NCBI GenBank assembly: GCA_029582155.1 | Contig: CM055905.1 | Location: 7,132,062 to 7,196,061 of the forward strand | DNA: 64,000 nt | Direction: 5' to 3' | Source of the DNA: Panopea generosa | Taxonomy: Eukaryota > Mollusca > Bivalvia > Adapedonta > Hiatellidae | Part shown: in pieces, positions 1 to 12,300 of the stretch | Layout of the letters: every line of letters begins with the position of its first letter | Numbering within the stretch: the stretch's first letter is position 1 | The notes under the pieces: model-generated | What the model was told of the DNA's origin: nothing | What the model saw: only the letters and a program-made list of their open reading frames with translations | The model's database searches: none | Made by a program: the position numbers and the translations under genes

Positions 1-569
1 CGATACGTGGTTTTCGTCAATGAAGCCTGAAAATACCAAGAAACCCAATGTAAGACAAAGACATACGTCTAAATTAATGCGTTCACAGTACACCAGTGCT
101 TATAACTTTGATACAGCGAGTGCGTCTTGATTATTTCTTCTTCTGCAGCGACGCGTACATACACGAATATGTTTAAATATATTTGTTTCTAATTGACACC
201 AACTGGAAACACTCTATCGGGTATACGTCACATTTCCGTGAGTTTGTTTTAAATTGAACATTCTTGAACATTTAGAACAAAGATAATCATAAATGTATTT
301 TAAAATATATATTCTTAAGATAAACAGAGGGATCTTATGTCATTAATGTCCTCACTCCCATGCCGAAAAGACTATTTCACATCTAGATAAATTTCTGCTT
401 TAACATGTATGTATAGCCTGTAATATTATAATAAAGATTTATTGCTTTTAATACTGTTTATGAATATATCTACCTTACACTTAAACATTTTTAAACATAC
501 CCATATGTGTTGATCACAGAATAATAATATACAAGGTAACTGGTTATTTTTTTTTATTGTGTGTGTTTT
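1..569. other. Non-coding flank of the Ty3/gypsy element, possibly its 3' LTR
   Basis: No gene is visible. The stretch lies just beyond the 3' end of the minus-strand polymerase region, where a 3' LTR would sit. I compared it by eye with the region beyond the gag end (4881-5361) and found no matching direct repeat, so an LTR is not demonstrated. The sequence is AT-rich with no long open frame. Confidence 0.3.
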
Positions 570-657
570 ATAACCTTCATTAGGCTTAAGTTTGTTATGA
601 TGAACAACACTTTCATGACCATCACTACTGGGTTGAATTACAAAGTATAAATTTCCT

Positions 658-1291
658 TTATTGGATAAGGACCGTTTTCTCTAATTTTGGATTCACTCCA
701 ACTCTCCGCGTTTCATGTAGACACCAGACGATGTCTCCAATCTGGTAACGGTTAAAAGCTAATTTTACACTATAAATTTCCTTGCTTCGTTTAGCGCTTT
801 GTCCTATGTGCTTTCTGGAAACTTCATGTGTAAAAATCAACTTACTCCTTATATCTTGTTCCTTGTTTTTATGTCCATAAACCACTTCAGCTGGTAGTCT
901 AAACTCTCTAACCAAAGTCATGATATTTGGAGATAGTCGAGTTGTCTCATGATGTGTTGCTCTATAAGCTCCAGCAAGACAGCCTAGGTATAAGTCCCAA
1001 TTATCCTGCTCTCCAACTAGGTACGCTTTTAACATCTTTATTAATGTGCGGTTAAATCGCTCAGTATGCCCGTTACCTCTGAGGTTTCTAGCGCTGGTTC
1101 TTGATTTCCAGGAGTTTCCATAATTCTTGAAAAGTCCTACTTTCTAATGTTGTACGTTGGTCACTGTATATTGAGAGTGGTGAACCCCTGCGTGCCATGT
1201 ATTCATTCAGGATCTTCGATGCGCATTCTTCTGCCGACTGATTGGGAACCGCACTTACCTCAACATACTTTGAAAAGTGGTCAGTTAGCAC
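658..1291 (-). pseudogene. Integrase remnant of the Ty3/gypsy element
   Basis: There are two open pieces. 1291-1088 carries the integrase core around the second catalytic Asp, with DHFSKYVEVSAVP followed by an IYSDQ block (gypsy consensus IHSDQG). 1035-658 carries the following AYRATHHETTRLSPN segment and the start of the C-terminal domain. A frame change separates them, and the N-terminal HHCC zinc finger was not found intact. It is part of the element at 570-4880. Confidence 0.85.
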
Positions 1292-2144
1292 TAATATATA
1301 TCGGTTCCGTCGTTAAATATTTGGAAATGGTCCAATGAAGTCTATCGCTAGGCTATCTCATGGTGCGCCTGTCCTTAGACTGCCCATCGGGGCTTTCGAT
1401 GGCAATTTGTCAGCGGCACATACATCATTTCTTTACGTAAAAGCTTATGTCATGTTTCATATTGTACTAATTATATCTTGGGAAATCTTTTCCTTGGTTT
1501 TTTTAAATCCCATGTGCCCTGCTATTAGTGAATCATGCATTTGATATAACATTTCATGTTTTAGCTCACACAGCACTACTAGTGGATAATATTGATCTGT
1601 TCCGTTGACCTTCTTGAATATTTTACACAGGACTCTATCTTTCAGGTTCAGGGTGTCTCAAATTATCCAGTAGTGTCTGGTAGCAGGGCTCATGACATTT
1701 ATCTCTGCACTTGTAGGTTTTGTTTCATCTTGCAATGCCCTCACTATTGGTGCAATATCAGTGTCCTTCATCTGTATTTCCTTAATGGCTTCTGGAAAAT
1801 GAGTCAACCACCAACTTGGTTTTATATTCTGCATTGACTTCCTTTTTTATGGTCCTGCAACTGATTCAGGATTTAAGGTTACTGGCCGAGTTTGACAGAC
1901 ATCATCAATTGCTGTTTCCTTGTTAATGACGAGTACCATACTATCTACTCGTCTCTGACATTTTACAATGTCCGCACTTTAATGGTTCGCTCATGTCTAC
2001 CTCGGCACACGAACAATCTTTTGGGCTCGAACATCGAGATAAAGCATCACATTGAGTCTGTTTTGTCCCTGCACGATATTCGATGCAGAAATCATATTGA
2101 GCTAAAATTTCTATCCAGCGCGCTATCTTTTCACTTGGTTCTTT

Positions 2145-3104
2145 CTAACTGAATAACCAGACCAGGGCTTGATGGTCACTTCTCACAATAAACCGTCTAC
2201 CAAGAAGGTACTGCCTAAAATATTGGATGAAGTAGACAACAGCATGAAGCTCTTTTTCGGTGTAATTTTTTTCTGCTGTGTTCATCGCTCTGCTCGCATA
2301 TGCGATGACTCTTTCTCTCCCATGTTGAAATTGAGTTAGAACCGCCCCTGTTCCAACTCCCGATGCATCAACATCTAGATAGAAATCCTTACCGTTATTT
2401 AACGGATACCCCATTATGGCTGGACTTACCAGTATTTCTTTCAGCGTTTTGAACGTTTCTTCGCAAGTATCGTTTCAAATGAACTCTTTATCCTTTTTGG
2501 CGAGTTCATCAGTGGCCTTACTATTTTTGCAAAGTCCTTTACAAACCGTCTGTAGTATGATCCGGTTGCTACAAATTGCTTCACTTGTTTTGCGTTCTGT
2601 GGCCTAGGCCACTGCAATATTTTAGCGATGTTATTTGGATCTGGTTTTACTCCCTCGCTAGACACTACATGTCCAAACAACACAATTTCCGTTTGAAGCA
2701 TATTGCATTTTTCAGGCTTTAACTTGAGACCTGCTTGGTTAATTCTGTCAAACAATTGTGTCACTCTTTGTATGTGTTGGATGAAATCAACTCCGTACAC
2801 AATAATATCATCAATGTACACAAGCCATGTATCCCATTATAATCCTTGGAGAGCCAATTCCATTGTTCTTTGGAATGTGCTCGCGGTATTGTTTAAACCA
2901 AATGGCATTCGGTTCATCTCATAGTCCACAGAATGCACTGTTTAGTATGTCTCCTTTCTTAATGGAACCTGGAAGCACCCACTTGTTAATTAAGTCGAAA
3001 TTAATAAACAATGATGTTCCAGCAACTGCATCTAGACAATATTGTACGCGTGGTAGCGGAAAATCGTATGGTTTAACAAGTGCATTAACTCTTCGGTAAT
3101 CCAC
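2145..3104 (-). pseudogene. Reverse transcriptase and RNase H remnant of the Ty3/gypsy element
   Basis: Three open pieces together cover RT and RNase H. 3104-2919 has DYRRVNALVKPYDFPLPR and the first catalytic Asp in FINFDL. 2821-2441 starts at the YIDD box and runs through the thumb region (GLKLKPEKC, LFGHVVSSEGV). 2414-2145 is RNase H, with VDASGVGTGAVL, YTEKELHAVVYF and VRSDHQALVWL. The gaps between the pieces are frameshifts or stops, so no functional polymerase is encoded. Confidence 0.9.
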
Positions 3105-3137
3105 ATATGGTCGTGTAGATCCATTTTTTCTTCCAAA

Positions 3138-3909
3138 CTATAACAATGGGTGAAGCCCATGGTGAGGTACTTTTCGGTATAACCCTTTACTCAAAATATC
3201 TTTAATGGCCTTTTCTTCTTCTGCATACGCAAGAGATATTCGCCTAGGTCTCTGCTTGATGGGAGCAGCATTGCCAGTGTTGATGGGGTGTTCGGTTAGA
3301 TCTGTCAGTCCAATATCCCATTCGTTTCTCGAAAAAATATTCTGGTATTTTTTTAGCAAAGCAGCTACTTCAGATTTGCCAGCTGTCGATCTTTGGAACA
3401 ATGCTCCGAGATGCTCACGTAACTCTAGTGGATTGGCTTTTGCAAATGATGAAATATTGCTCACGTTCTCTTTAGCACTTGTATGTATTCTTCTAACTCG
3501 ATTACAATTTTGATTCTCTTCAGTGTCCTCTTGTTCAATCACTACACTTACTACTCTTTCTATTCTCTCTGCATTTCCTTTTTTCGGCCTCTTGCAATAA
3601 AACTATTTTTGAAGGAAATGGATTCAGAATTCGCACTTTACACGTTGCCGCGTTGCAAACATCTACAAATGTTAATGCCATTAGAAGCCTATAACTAGCT
3701 CTGAAGTTATCTGTAGGCTCCACTAGGTAATCTAATTTCTCATCATTATCGTCTTCCTCTACTCTCTCAACAAAGACATATACTAGTGCTTCCGTATTAA
3801 CCGGTATGCTTGTATTGTCCACCACCGTAACCTTTCGTACTTTTCTATTTCTAACCATTTGTATGCACGATATCTCGGAACCATCTAGAATGATTGTATT
3901 TTTACTCAA
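3138..3909 (-). pseudogene. Protease-RT linker region of the Ty3/gypsy element
   Basis: Two overlapping open pieces. 3909-3535 has the region downstream of the aspartic protease, with the LVEPTD and VRILNPFPS pattern common between PR and RT in gypsy elements. 3542-3138 leads into the N-terminal RT fingers (LLKKYQNIFSRNEWDIG, then HPINTG and PIKQRPRR). The protease active-site DTG triad was not seen. Confidence 0.75.
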
Positions 3910-4880
3910 ATGAATGTCCGCCGGCTACTTTTCACCTCCCTTCAGTATATTGTATCTCAAAATAGATCGTCCTCTATCTCAGCTACTAAAGCTTCCCTGA
4001 CAAGCTCTAGTCGTCATAACTTCAGTAAAAATATCGCTTTCCTTCTCTCTTTTACCAGGAAACTCTACCTTGATCTCTTTATTGCATTTTCTGGGCCTCT
4101 TCTATCTTCGTAAGCCGCTCTAATACCTGTGTCAACTTTTTTATTTGTTCCGTTACTATATCCTGTTCTTTGGTTAAATCGTATTTCTGTGAATGTGTAC
4201 TATGGTCACTGCCAATGTTAATTGGACATTTCTCATATTGGACCCGATTCCGTCTAGTACTATCGTACTCAGTTGATGTTTCGTCACAGTCCTCAAATTC
4301 TACCATTTACTGTTCTTCGGGTACTTCTTTTATTTTTTCTATCGTAGTCATCCCTATTGCTAGTTTGTACGAGTTTTACTACATGGAAAACCGCTTCATC
4401 AATATGCTCGGGTTCTTTGTGGTACTCTACTTCAAACAGTTCTTCATCATCTATGAGTCCACCTAGAAAAAGACGAACTAAATCTTCATCCTGTGTTCTG
4501 ATATCTCTGTAGCCATGACCTTCATCATACAACCGTTTTAGGTCAGCTACATATTCTTCTGCTGTTTCACCATGTCTTTGTAAACGTTTGCTAAATTATG
4601 CAGCAAATGAGCAGGCAGTCTCAATTACTCTTAATCTACTGTTTAGCTCCGATATTAACTCGCGATATTTAAATAACACCTCTGGTGGGAGTTTTGAAAA
4701 TACGAGTTGAGCTGCTTGACCTTCAAGTCGAGGCAGAAGTTGATTTATTTTGTTTTCATTACTCCACTGATATCGTAATGCTATCGCCTCAAATCTAGCA
4801 ATTTATACGGCCCTTTCTTCTTTTCCTACAAATGCTTGGTTTTTTACACCGCTCGAGGATGTGCTGCCTAAGAAGTCTAC

Positions 4881-5361
4881 CAAATAAATAATATTTTAAA
4901 TTATACCCAATTATGTGTTTATAGAATTTACTGTTTAGGTTTAACTAACTTCAGAAAGTACAATTAAAAAAAGAAGGCAAAAAACGTTAATCTTGAAGAC
5001 AGCGTAGATTGATTTACTTCCAAAATGATTTAGATAAGACTCGCCCTGAACTGAAAGAAAACTTAAAAAAAAACGTAAACGTTAATGTTATCCATTAAAC
5101 AGTGAATATTAAAAAGGTATTTAAAATTTTTACAAGTATTAAATAAATAAGTATCACAGGGCGGACAGTAGGCATATTTGATATACGGTTCATTTCTATA
5201 TATAGTGTGGCTATTCAGTATCACTCGTTACTATGGTAAACAATCCCATAATGCAACATTCATGATGGCCGCCGCTGTAATTTTGTTAAGTCGAGTTTAA
5301 ACAGTGGGATTGTTGTAGTTACATAAACATATATGAGTCAGTTATTATGGCTAAAACCGTT
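4881..5361. other. Gene-free AT-rich stretch between the retroelement and the 39-bp array
   Basis: No coding region is supported. It may include the 5' LTR of the adjacent retroelement, but no repeat partner was found near 1-569. At 5243-5254 there is a CCCATAATGC box, resembling the core of a ZNF143/THAP11-type promoter element. It is followed at about 5266 by ATGATGGCCGCCGCT. Whether this is a promoter and first exon is unknown. Confidence 0.3.
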
Positions 5362-5881
5362 GGATACGTGCATTCTTACAGCTAGTGCTCACAACTAGTT
5401 ATATATGTGCATTCTTACAGCTATGTGCATTCTTACAGGTACCGCTCACAACTAGTTGTATATGTGCATTCTTACAGCTAGTGCTCACAACTAGTTGTAT
5501 ATGTGCATTCTTACAGCTACCGCTCACAACTAGTTGTATATGTGCATTCTTACAGCTAGTGCTCACAACTAGTTGTATATTTGCATTCTTACAGCTACCG
5601 CTCACAACTAGTTGTATATGTGCATTCTTACAGCTAGTGTTCACAACTAGTTGTATATGTGCATTCATAAAGCTACCGCTCACAACTAGTTGTATATGTG
5701 CATTCTTACAGCTACCGCTCACAACTAATTGTATATGTGCATTCTTACAGCTAGTGCTCACAACTAGTTGTATATGTGAATTCGTACAGCTAGTGCTCCC
5801 GGCTAGTTGTATATGTGCATTCTTACAGCTACCGCTAACAACTAGTTGTATATGTGCATTCTTACAGCTACCGCTCACAAC
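5362..5881. repeat. 39-bp minisatellite (about 13 units)
   Basis: The tandem unit is 39 bp and contains the perfect 12-bp palindrome ACAACTAGTTGT followed by GTGCATTCTTACAGCTA. Units alternate fairly regularly between an ACCG and an AGTG variant at the junction. Because 39 is divisible by three and the unit lacks stops, open frames of 160-200 codons run through the array on both strands. Those frames are by-products of the repeat. It lies upstream of the first recognised monooxygenase exon. Confidence 0.95.
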
Positions 5882-6220
5882 GTACAAAATTGGTTTTTGT
5901 CAGATAGTATGCCCTTATGAAAACGTTGGGAACTTGTTGGAGATACAAAATACCGGTTTGCATTTCGTTTGCGACCAATAGTATTTTGAGCGAGTAACAT
6001 GACGTTTGTCTAAGTAGCCATACATTTTCGCACTCTTATTCAGAATGTTTGCAATATCAATGATCCAACAGTAAAATCTGAACTAGAGAGTAAGATATAG
6101 GTATTAAAAGACTTGCGTACGAGGGGAAAATTAGGGTATTGAAAACTCCCACCTTTAGTGTGATATACTATATTTAAATTAGCCGCTACACAGAGTATAA
6201 TTATGATTGCTTTACTACAG

Positions 6221-6319
6221 GTATCTGTGATCCATTAGATTCACCTGTGTGCGGTGACAGGAGCAGTTTCGTTAATTGTACGAAGATGGACTTCCAGTGC
6301 GACGCAATCAAAGCTAAAG
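6221..6319 (+). CDS. Monooxygenase exon A (first recognised)
   Basis: Acceptor TTTACTACAG precedes 6221 and donor AAAG|GTGTGT follows. The reading is ICDPLDSPVCGDRSSF and on to CDAIKAK, four cysteines in 32 residues, consistent with a secreted protein. The exon enters with two bases of a codon, so at least one earlier exon must exist. It leaves in phase 1. Confidence 0.75.
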
Positions 6320-9300
6320 GTGTGTATTAGTTGGTTTATTTGTTTTGCATCGTATTCTATAAAGAAGCATCTGGTAAGATTTGCTGAAATATAATTACAT
6401 AAAAAAAAATGCTAATACAAAACTTATACATTCCATTATTATTGGTATATACAACTACCAATCACTGCTCTACACGTCTCGTCTGAAATATTCTTTACTT
6501 CTCTTGAAATGATCATCTTGAGTTTATTAGTATCATCTGGAATTGGTGTGTACACTCTGTACACGTAGAGCAGTAACTGTAAACTTTACGAGTAGCATTA
6601 CAGATAAGGCTTATCACTTAGAACAACTTTTGCGAGATTTGTGTTTCTAGATAATAAGATGTACATGTTATGAGCACATGTAGGAATGGTATTTTGATAT
6701 AACACAATTTGAATGAATATTGTTTTATGTTGTTTTTTTTGTTAATTACAATGACAACAGGGTCCAACGGCATTCCAAACTTGGCAGAACTCATGAAAAT
6801 GTTCCAAAATTCTCGCATGTACAAAAAGATGTGACCATTTGAAGCATTTTCAACAAAAATAAAGCGCATTGTATCATTTTCACGTCCATGTGTATAAAAA
6901 AACTTCTATTTAAATTCTAAAGTATTTCTGCTCATAACAAATCCCTAAGAGTGGGTGATTGAAGTTCTAACAAATCATGGGGCTAGGTTGTATACGGGTT
7001 CTGTACGGGACTGTATTTTTGTTTACAGATGAATGGTATTGGAATTTAAAGTATTTCCTTTTCATAGCAATTAACTTTTTGTTCATTATGGTTATGATGG
7101 AGAGTATTTATTCAGAAGTTGTTAAGACGATCCCCGAAAGAGGGTAAATATTGTGAAATGTCAAAAAATGCTATGGCCACTATGAGCCAGTAGAGCGTCC
7201 TCTGGCCCTCTTGGGCTCTTGTTTAACTTTGACTTTACTTTTTAATGTCTGGTTCGCAAAACTAGTTTTGTTATGTCTCTTTTGGATAGGAATCATCAAT
7301 ATTGTTGTTACTATTGGAGTTTGTTGTTGATGATAATGATTTTGTAGTTATGACGGTGTTTGTGATACATTGTACTATAATATCATCACTTTAAAGTTTA
7401 TGTATCATTGGTAGTGGTGGTGATGATAATGATGTAGTGGTGACGGTGTTTGTGATACATTGTATTATTATGTCATCACATTGGTGACTAAGTTTCTTTT
7501 TAAGTAAAAAGCGATCATTTTACCCGTATGTAGAGATGGATGTGCTGGTTAAACTATAGTTTAAACATATTTTATTTCAACATGAAATGGGGTTGGGCCA
7601 CAAGTTCTTTCAACATTAGGTTCGGGTTAAACTGTCAGGATCCTCCCGGGAAAGAGTGATTAGGTAAACTGTTCGTCTTTTAGTCCTCGATGACAGATAT
7701 GACTGTTAATCAATCAAACCATCTTAGTTTCTTCAATCTTTTCCTATTGCAAATACCTGGTTTATACAGAGGCCTATACACATTAAGTTATGAACTCGTA
7801 ATTTTAATGATTGTCAAGAGTTTCAATAGTAAGTTTTTGATCTTCAGTTTACAACAATTGCTAATATATAATTTGGTAGGTCCATCATACAAGCAGAGTT
7901 TGCATTTCATTCATTATTTGGTACCTTCCAATGAAAAGTATCGTTTAAATTGAAACAATATATATTAGTGGCCATCAGGCGATAACAGCGTCGATAAATA
8001 CACATTCTCGCTGGACCGTACAGTATAAATTTGTCATATCAGAAATACACACAGCAGGGTGTAATTTGCGCTACGCAGCAAGTTTTATGGTTAGATGTAG
8101 CATAGCCTTTACATACTATATACATTGATATATCTTTTATAAATTTACTTATAAAATTATCGGAAAGGATATTGCACTAACACTTGTACTTATACACGAT
8201 TGGTTAGATTAAAATATACTAGTAAAATGTATGTTATCGTCTGCTATTGTTCAATTTATAGACCAACACTATACACGCTACATCGTCGTGTCTTTCATTC
8301 ATAAAATGCACACAATCAAACATTTCAATGGCGTAGTTATACATTCAACACAAGTATGTTATTTACATTTAACAGATTCTTTTTATACATTTGAAGCAAA
8401 CAACTGAATATTATTTTATTCAGGTATATAAACTAAGTTGTTTATTTGTAATTAAATATTGAATATTATGTACTTTTTGGGATTGCTTTGCACTATATCT
8501 TTGGTATGTTGGTACACTGAGTTATGAAATGTATACAGTTTATGACGCTGCCTGAGTTTTTCACATGTCAACTCTAGAGAGTTGCGTATGAAATGAGCTC
8601 CATTTCCAGTGTACAACATCCTTAACAGTCACCAAAAATACAAAACTGATAATAACCTGTGATACATCCACCTGATTAGTATTGGTATATAACACAGATG
8701 TGGGAATTATCGTTTGATACAGAACAAAATTTGAATGAATATTGTTAGATGTATGTTGGTATATTACAATGCTAACGTTATGTGTATCACTGGCGTTTTC
8801 GACATTGCTGACAGAATCGAAGTAAATTGTAAAATTGGTAAATATATAGAACATATAAAATTAGACAATAATCTCTTGTATATTATATGTAAAGACATTT
8901 CTTGTTTGGCTAATTTACTAATTTTTTTGCTATTTCTAGTTTATAGATGTGTTTAATTTCACCATTCGACTCCCAACAACGCCAGTCCCAGCAGAAGTAA
9001 CAACTTATACCTGCATGACGTTTGACTTTCCAACAGATGGTGATTACCATGCCATAGCCTTTACTCCGCACGTGGACAACACGGATGTGTTGCACCACAT
9101 TCTCCTATACGGCTGTCCTGATGCAGGTAGATGTTCGCACCACATTTTTCTATACTGCTGTAGTAATGCAGGTAGGTGGTCGCACCACATTCTCTTTTTC
9201 GGCTGTCCTGATGCAGGTAGGTGGTCGCACCATATTCTCCAACACCGCTGTCTTGATGCAGGTAGGTGGGCGCACCAAATTCTCCTATATAGCTGTGGTA

Positions 9301-12300
9301 ATGCAGGTAGGTGGTCTTATACAACGTCGGGTTATACTAACAAAACTTAGCCGAGGGTCTCGCCTGGAGGTAACACTTTATGTAAAATAATACAACAAAC
9401 TTAACTAGGTCACAAGTAACATTTCCGTCTTGAGACCAACGATACAGCGGAGTATGTTTGTTTCAACTTTAACATAGGTACCTATTTATTCAAAGAGTGT
9501 ATTTACACAACAACGGGGATAATCTGCCCCACCTTAAGTAGTGTAAACAAAGTTTATGAGAATAACCACGAAACTTGGTATATAAACCAAATAGTTAAAA
9601 GGGAATAAATCGAGATTTTTTTCCAATTTAGCATGCTTATTTATACCCACTGAACCCGTTTTGCCAAAAATAATATTTATTTAAACATGCCCAAAATTAT
9701 ATATTGAAAAGATATGTCCTACCTCTTACCTCGGTTAGACTACAATATATTTTCTACTGATGTGACGAATTAAATGAGTCACTTGGTTTCATTTTGATGT
9801 CAAATTGATCCGTTATACCGGTGTTTACATGTAAATAAAATTGTTTCATCTCTGACATTCTCGGTCCGAATGACGATGTAAAGTCGTTAAGCAGTAGTCA
9901 AGAGGTGTCTATTTTAAAAATGGGGATTTCGTTTTAAGTTAACCATTCCATCTTAAATATCGATTTGATGGATTTAAAGGACCAAACCATTTGAAATTTA
10001 TTTAATAATGATAATGAAATGCCTTTTATCCATATTTTTAAGGTATAAGCGTTTGTCCCTATAGACTCCATTTATCTCTGAACATTATTGTCAGAATTCG
10101 GTCTTGTCAATGGCAGCTTTGCACTGATCACAACAATGGTTTGGCAGATTTCTCGCTCGGCCAGTTGTATTTCCTTCTTCTCATACATCTACTTCTGTCG
10201 TGTGTCGGATTGACAGGTGCGAGATAGACTGTATAACGGACCCAGCTCCGATACATTTGAGCACGTTGATCGATAAGTTGTTTCAATGAAAGCTGGATGG
10301 CGTCACAGTTTTGTAAGTGTTCAATAGCTAGTGACTGTGGGACTGGCATAAAATCTTCTTTTTTCCATTAGGATTGAAAAGACCTGATTCGGGAGATATC
10401 GGGGAATGGGCTAAACTAGGTGGGGCAGCGCTCGAGAGCTTATTGGACAGATTTATGCGTATTGATTAAGAAACTGCAGTATGTTATAAGACATTCGAAC
10501 TGTTACACTCTGAATAAAACTTTAACATAATATTCATTCATAGATTTTGATGTCAGATTGATTTTTTTTATAATAACAACACAATCACATAAATGTGTGT
10601 TGATTTAAATTTGACCAGCAAAGCATACACGCTTATTACATTTTTTTTTTCAAGACAATAAGTATTATCATGCTAAATTAAACGTTTAAATTATAGCATA
10701 ACTAATAAATTATTTGCTAGATTCTCATCCATTTATTGTAAAAAGGGGGAGATTTTTTCATGAAAATAAAAAGCGTCGGGACAACATGGAAATTGGGAGG
10801 TGGGCGGGGATGATAATAAAGCAATTAATTTGTATGGCGTAATGGGTTTTAGGGAAATATTGTCTTTACACAGGATTAGATTTAACTATAAAGGTAGAAG
10901 TAGATATTAGTATGACTCGTTTCCCATTGTTATTATGCTATCTGTTTGCTCATTGTAATTTGTGACTAATGCATAATTAAAATGAACCCGTGACGTCTAC
11001 GGTTAATTTGGGATGAACCGAAATTGGCATATATCAAGGAAAAGCTTGTTCAATGCGTTATTTTCTTAAATGGTGATGGTTTGACAAAAACCTAACGTTA
11101 AAACATCTTGGTTTACGGTGTTTAGAATTATCGCCTGTTCTGTATGAGGCAAATCACAGTCTAAGAGCAATGTAGAATGCAAGTAACACAACGGCTGAGG
11201 CTTAATGAAACGAACAAGATAAGAGAAAAACTCGGTCTGGGTAACAAATAAATTGATGCTATAGAGTGCTGCATTATGCATGTTTTGAGCATCCAGTTGC
11301 AAAAAAGATCATCCATTATAAGACTGTATGTCAGAGTTTTATGTCCAGTGCTTCTATTTAAGATGCTGTAACACATGAGAAAGACAAGCCCTACGGTTGT
11401 TTCATGAACGTTGGCGATGGTTGCAATACGTTACTGTCGGCTTGGGGACTGGGGTCGGATGGAATATGTTTACCTCCGAATGCGGGCCTCAGGATAGGCG
11501 CAGGAATAAAAGTTGGCCTGATTCAGGTCAGGGTTTCTACTAGCTGTAATAACACATCATTTTGTGCTTAAAAATAAAAGAAAAATGAAAATGGGGGAAA
11601 GGGTGTAAATATAAAAGAATAACTGTATTTGTTATATAATAAAGTATTTTTGCGTTATTAAAACAATCAATACGTTAACAAAAGTAGGTGACATTATTTT
11701 TTCTTTTAGTTTAAACGTATTTACCCGTATATTCATAGTGATAACAAAACTGGTGAACAATAATAGAAAAAGAATAAGAACGAAGGCTAATGAAATTCTT
11801 CTAGAATTAAAATGATGTATTGGCTTCAAAAAGACCAAGCGCTCATCAATGTCTGGTAACAGTCCGTCAAGTTAAGCCAAGAACACCACACAGCCACAAT
11901 AATATTAAATACACCATTCCTCGTACATCGTTACTGTGACTTCAGTGGACACACTGTTTAGTGAGCCTTCGGTAGAGATAGGTTTTTTAAATCTATTTAG
12001 ACATATATATCTAAAAACTTCCTTAGACATGTTATCATAGAATAATCACTCCTGCAACAACGCCCGTTAATGTAAGCCGTTATTTGCGTGTGGGCACATA
12101 TCTGTTTAACCCACGTTCAAACCTGTCCGTAACAATTGTAACCTGTATATTAAGTCTACGATCGAATCAATAAATAAACAAATATCTAACACGGTATTTT
12201 ATACAATGACTTTAATTTTTTGACATAATGATTGAAAGAAATGGTAGACTATACTTAGATTATTCAAGTTCTATGTTTAAAAAGTACACAACTCCCTGGC

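Larger units (their letters stand above)
570..4880 (-). pseudogene. Degenerate Ty3/gypsy LTR retrotransposon (gag-pol)
   Basis: Read on the minus strand the order is gag, protease-RT linker, reverse transcriptase, RNase H, integrase, as in Ty3/gypsy elements. Gag-like sequence (about 4880-4080) includes the spaced pattern GQAAQLVF and GETAEEYVADLKRLYDEG. RT shows DYRRVNALVKPYDFPLPR and, further on, the catalytic YIDD box. RNase H shows DVDASGVGTGAVL and the RSDHQALVWL block. Integrase core pieces follow, and near 590 a C-terminal VVHHNKLKP motif typical of gypsy integrases. The frame is broken repeatedly: stops lie within gag, frames change between RT pieces, about 1300-2140 has no clean frame, and the frame shifts again near 650. 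The element cannot move by itself. LTRs and a primer binding site were not identified. The clade is not assigned. Confidence 0.9.

Noticed and set aside
1147-2152. Plus-strand frames of 63-86 codons opposite the retroelement
   Set aside because: They are antisense shadows of the degenerate integrase/RNase H region.
5266-5300. Signal-peptide exon of the monooxygenase starting MMAAAVILL
   Set aside because: The frame could join exon A in the right phase, but the hydrophobic stretch is too short and the donor (AA|GTCGAG) is weak.
5385-5981. 198-codon plus-strand frame with 13-residue repeats
   Set aside because: It is the translated 39-bp minisatellite, with an equally open frame on the other strand. 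There is no signal peptide or conserved domain.
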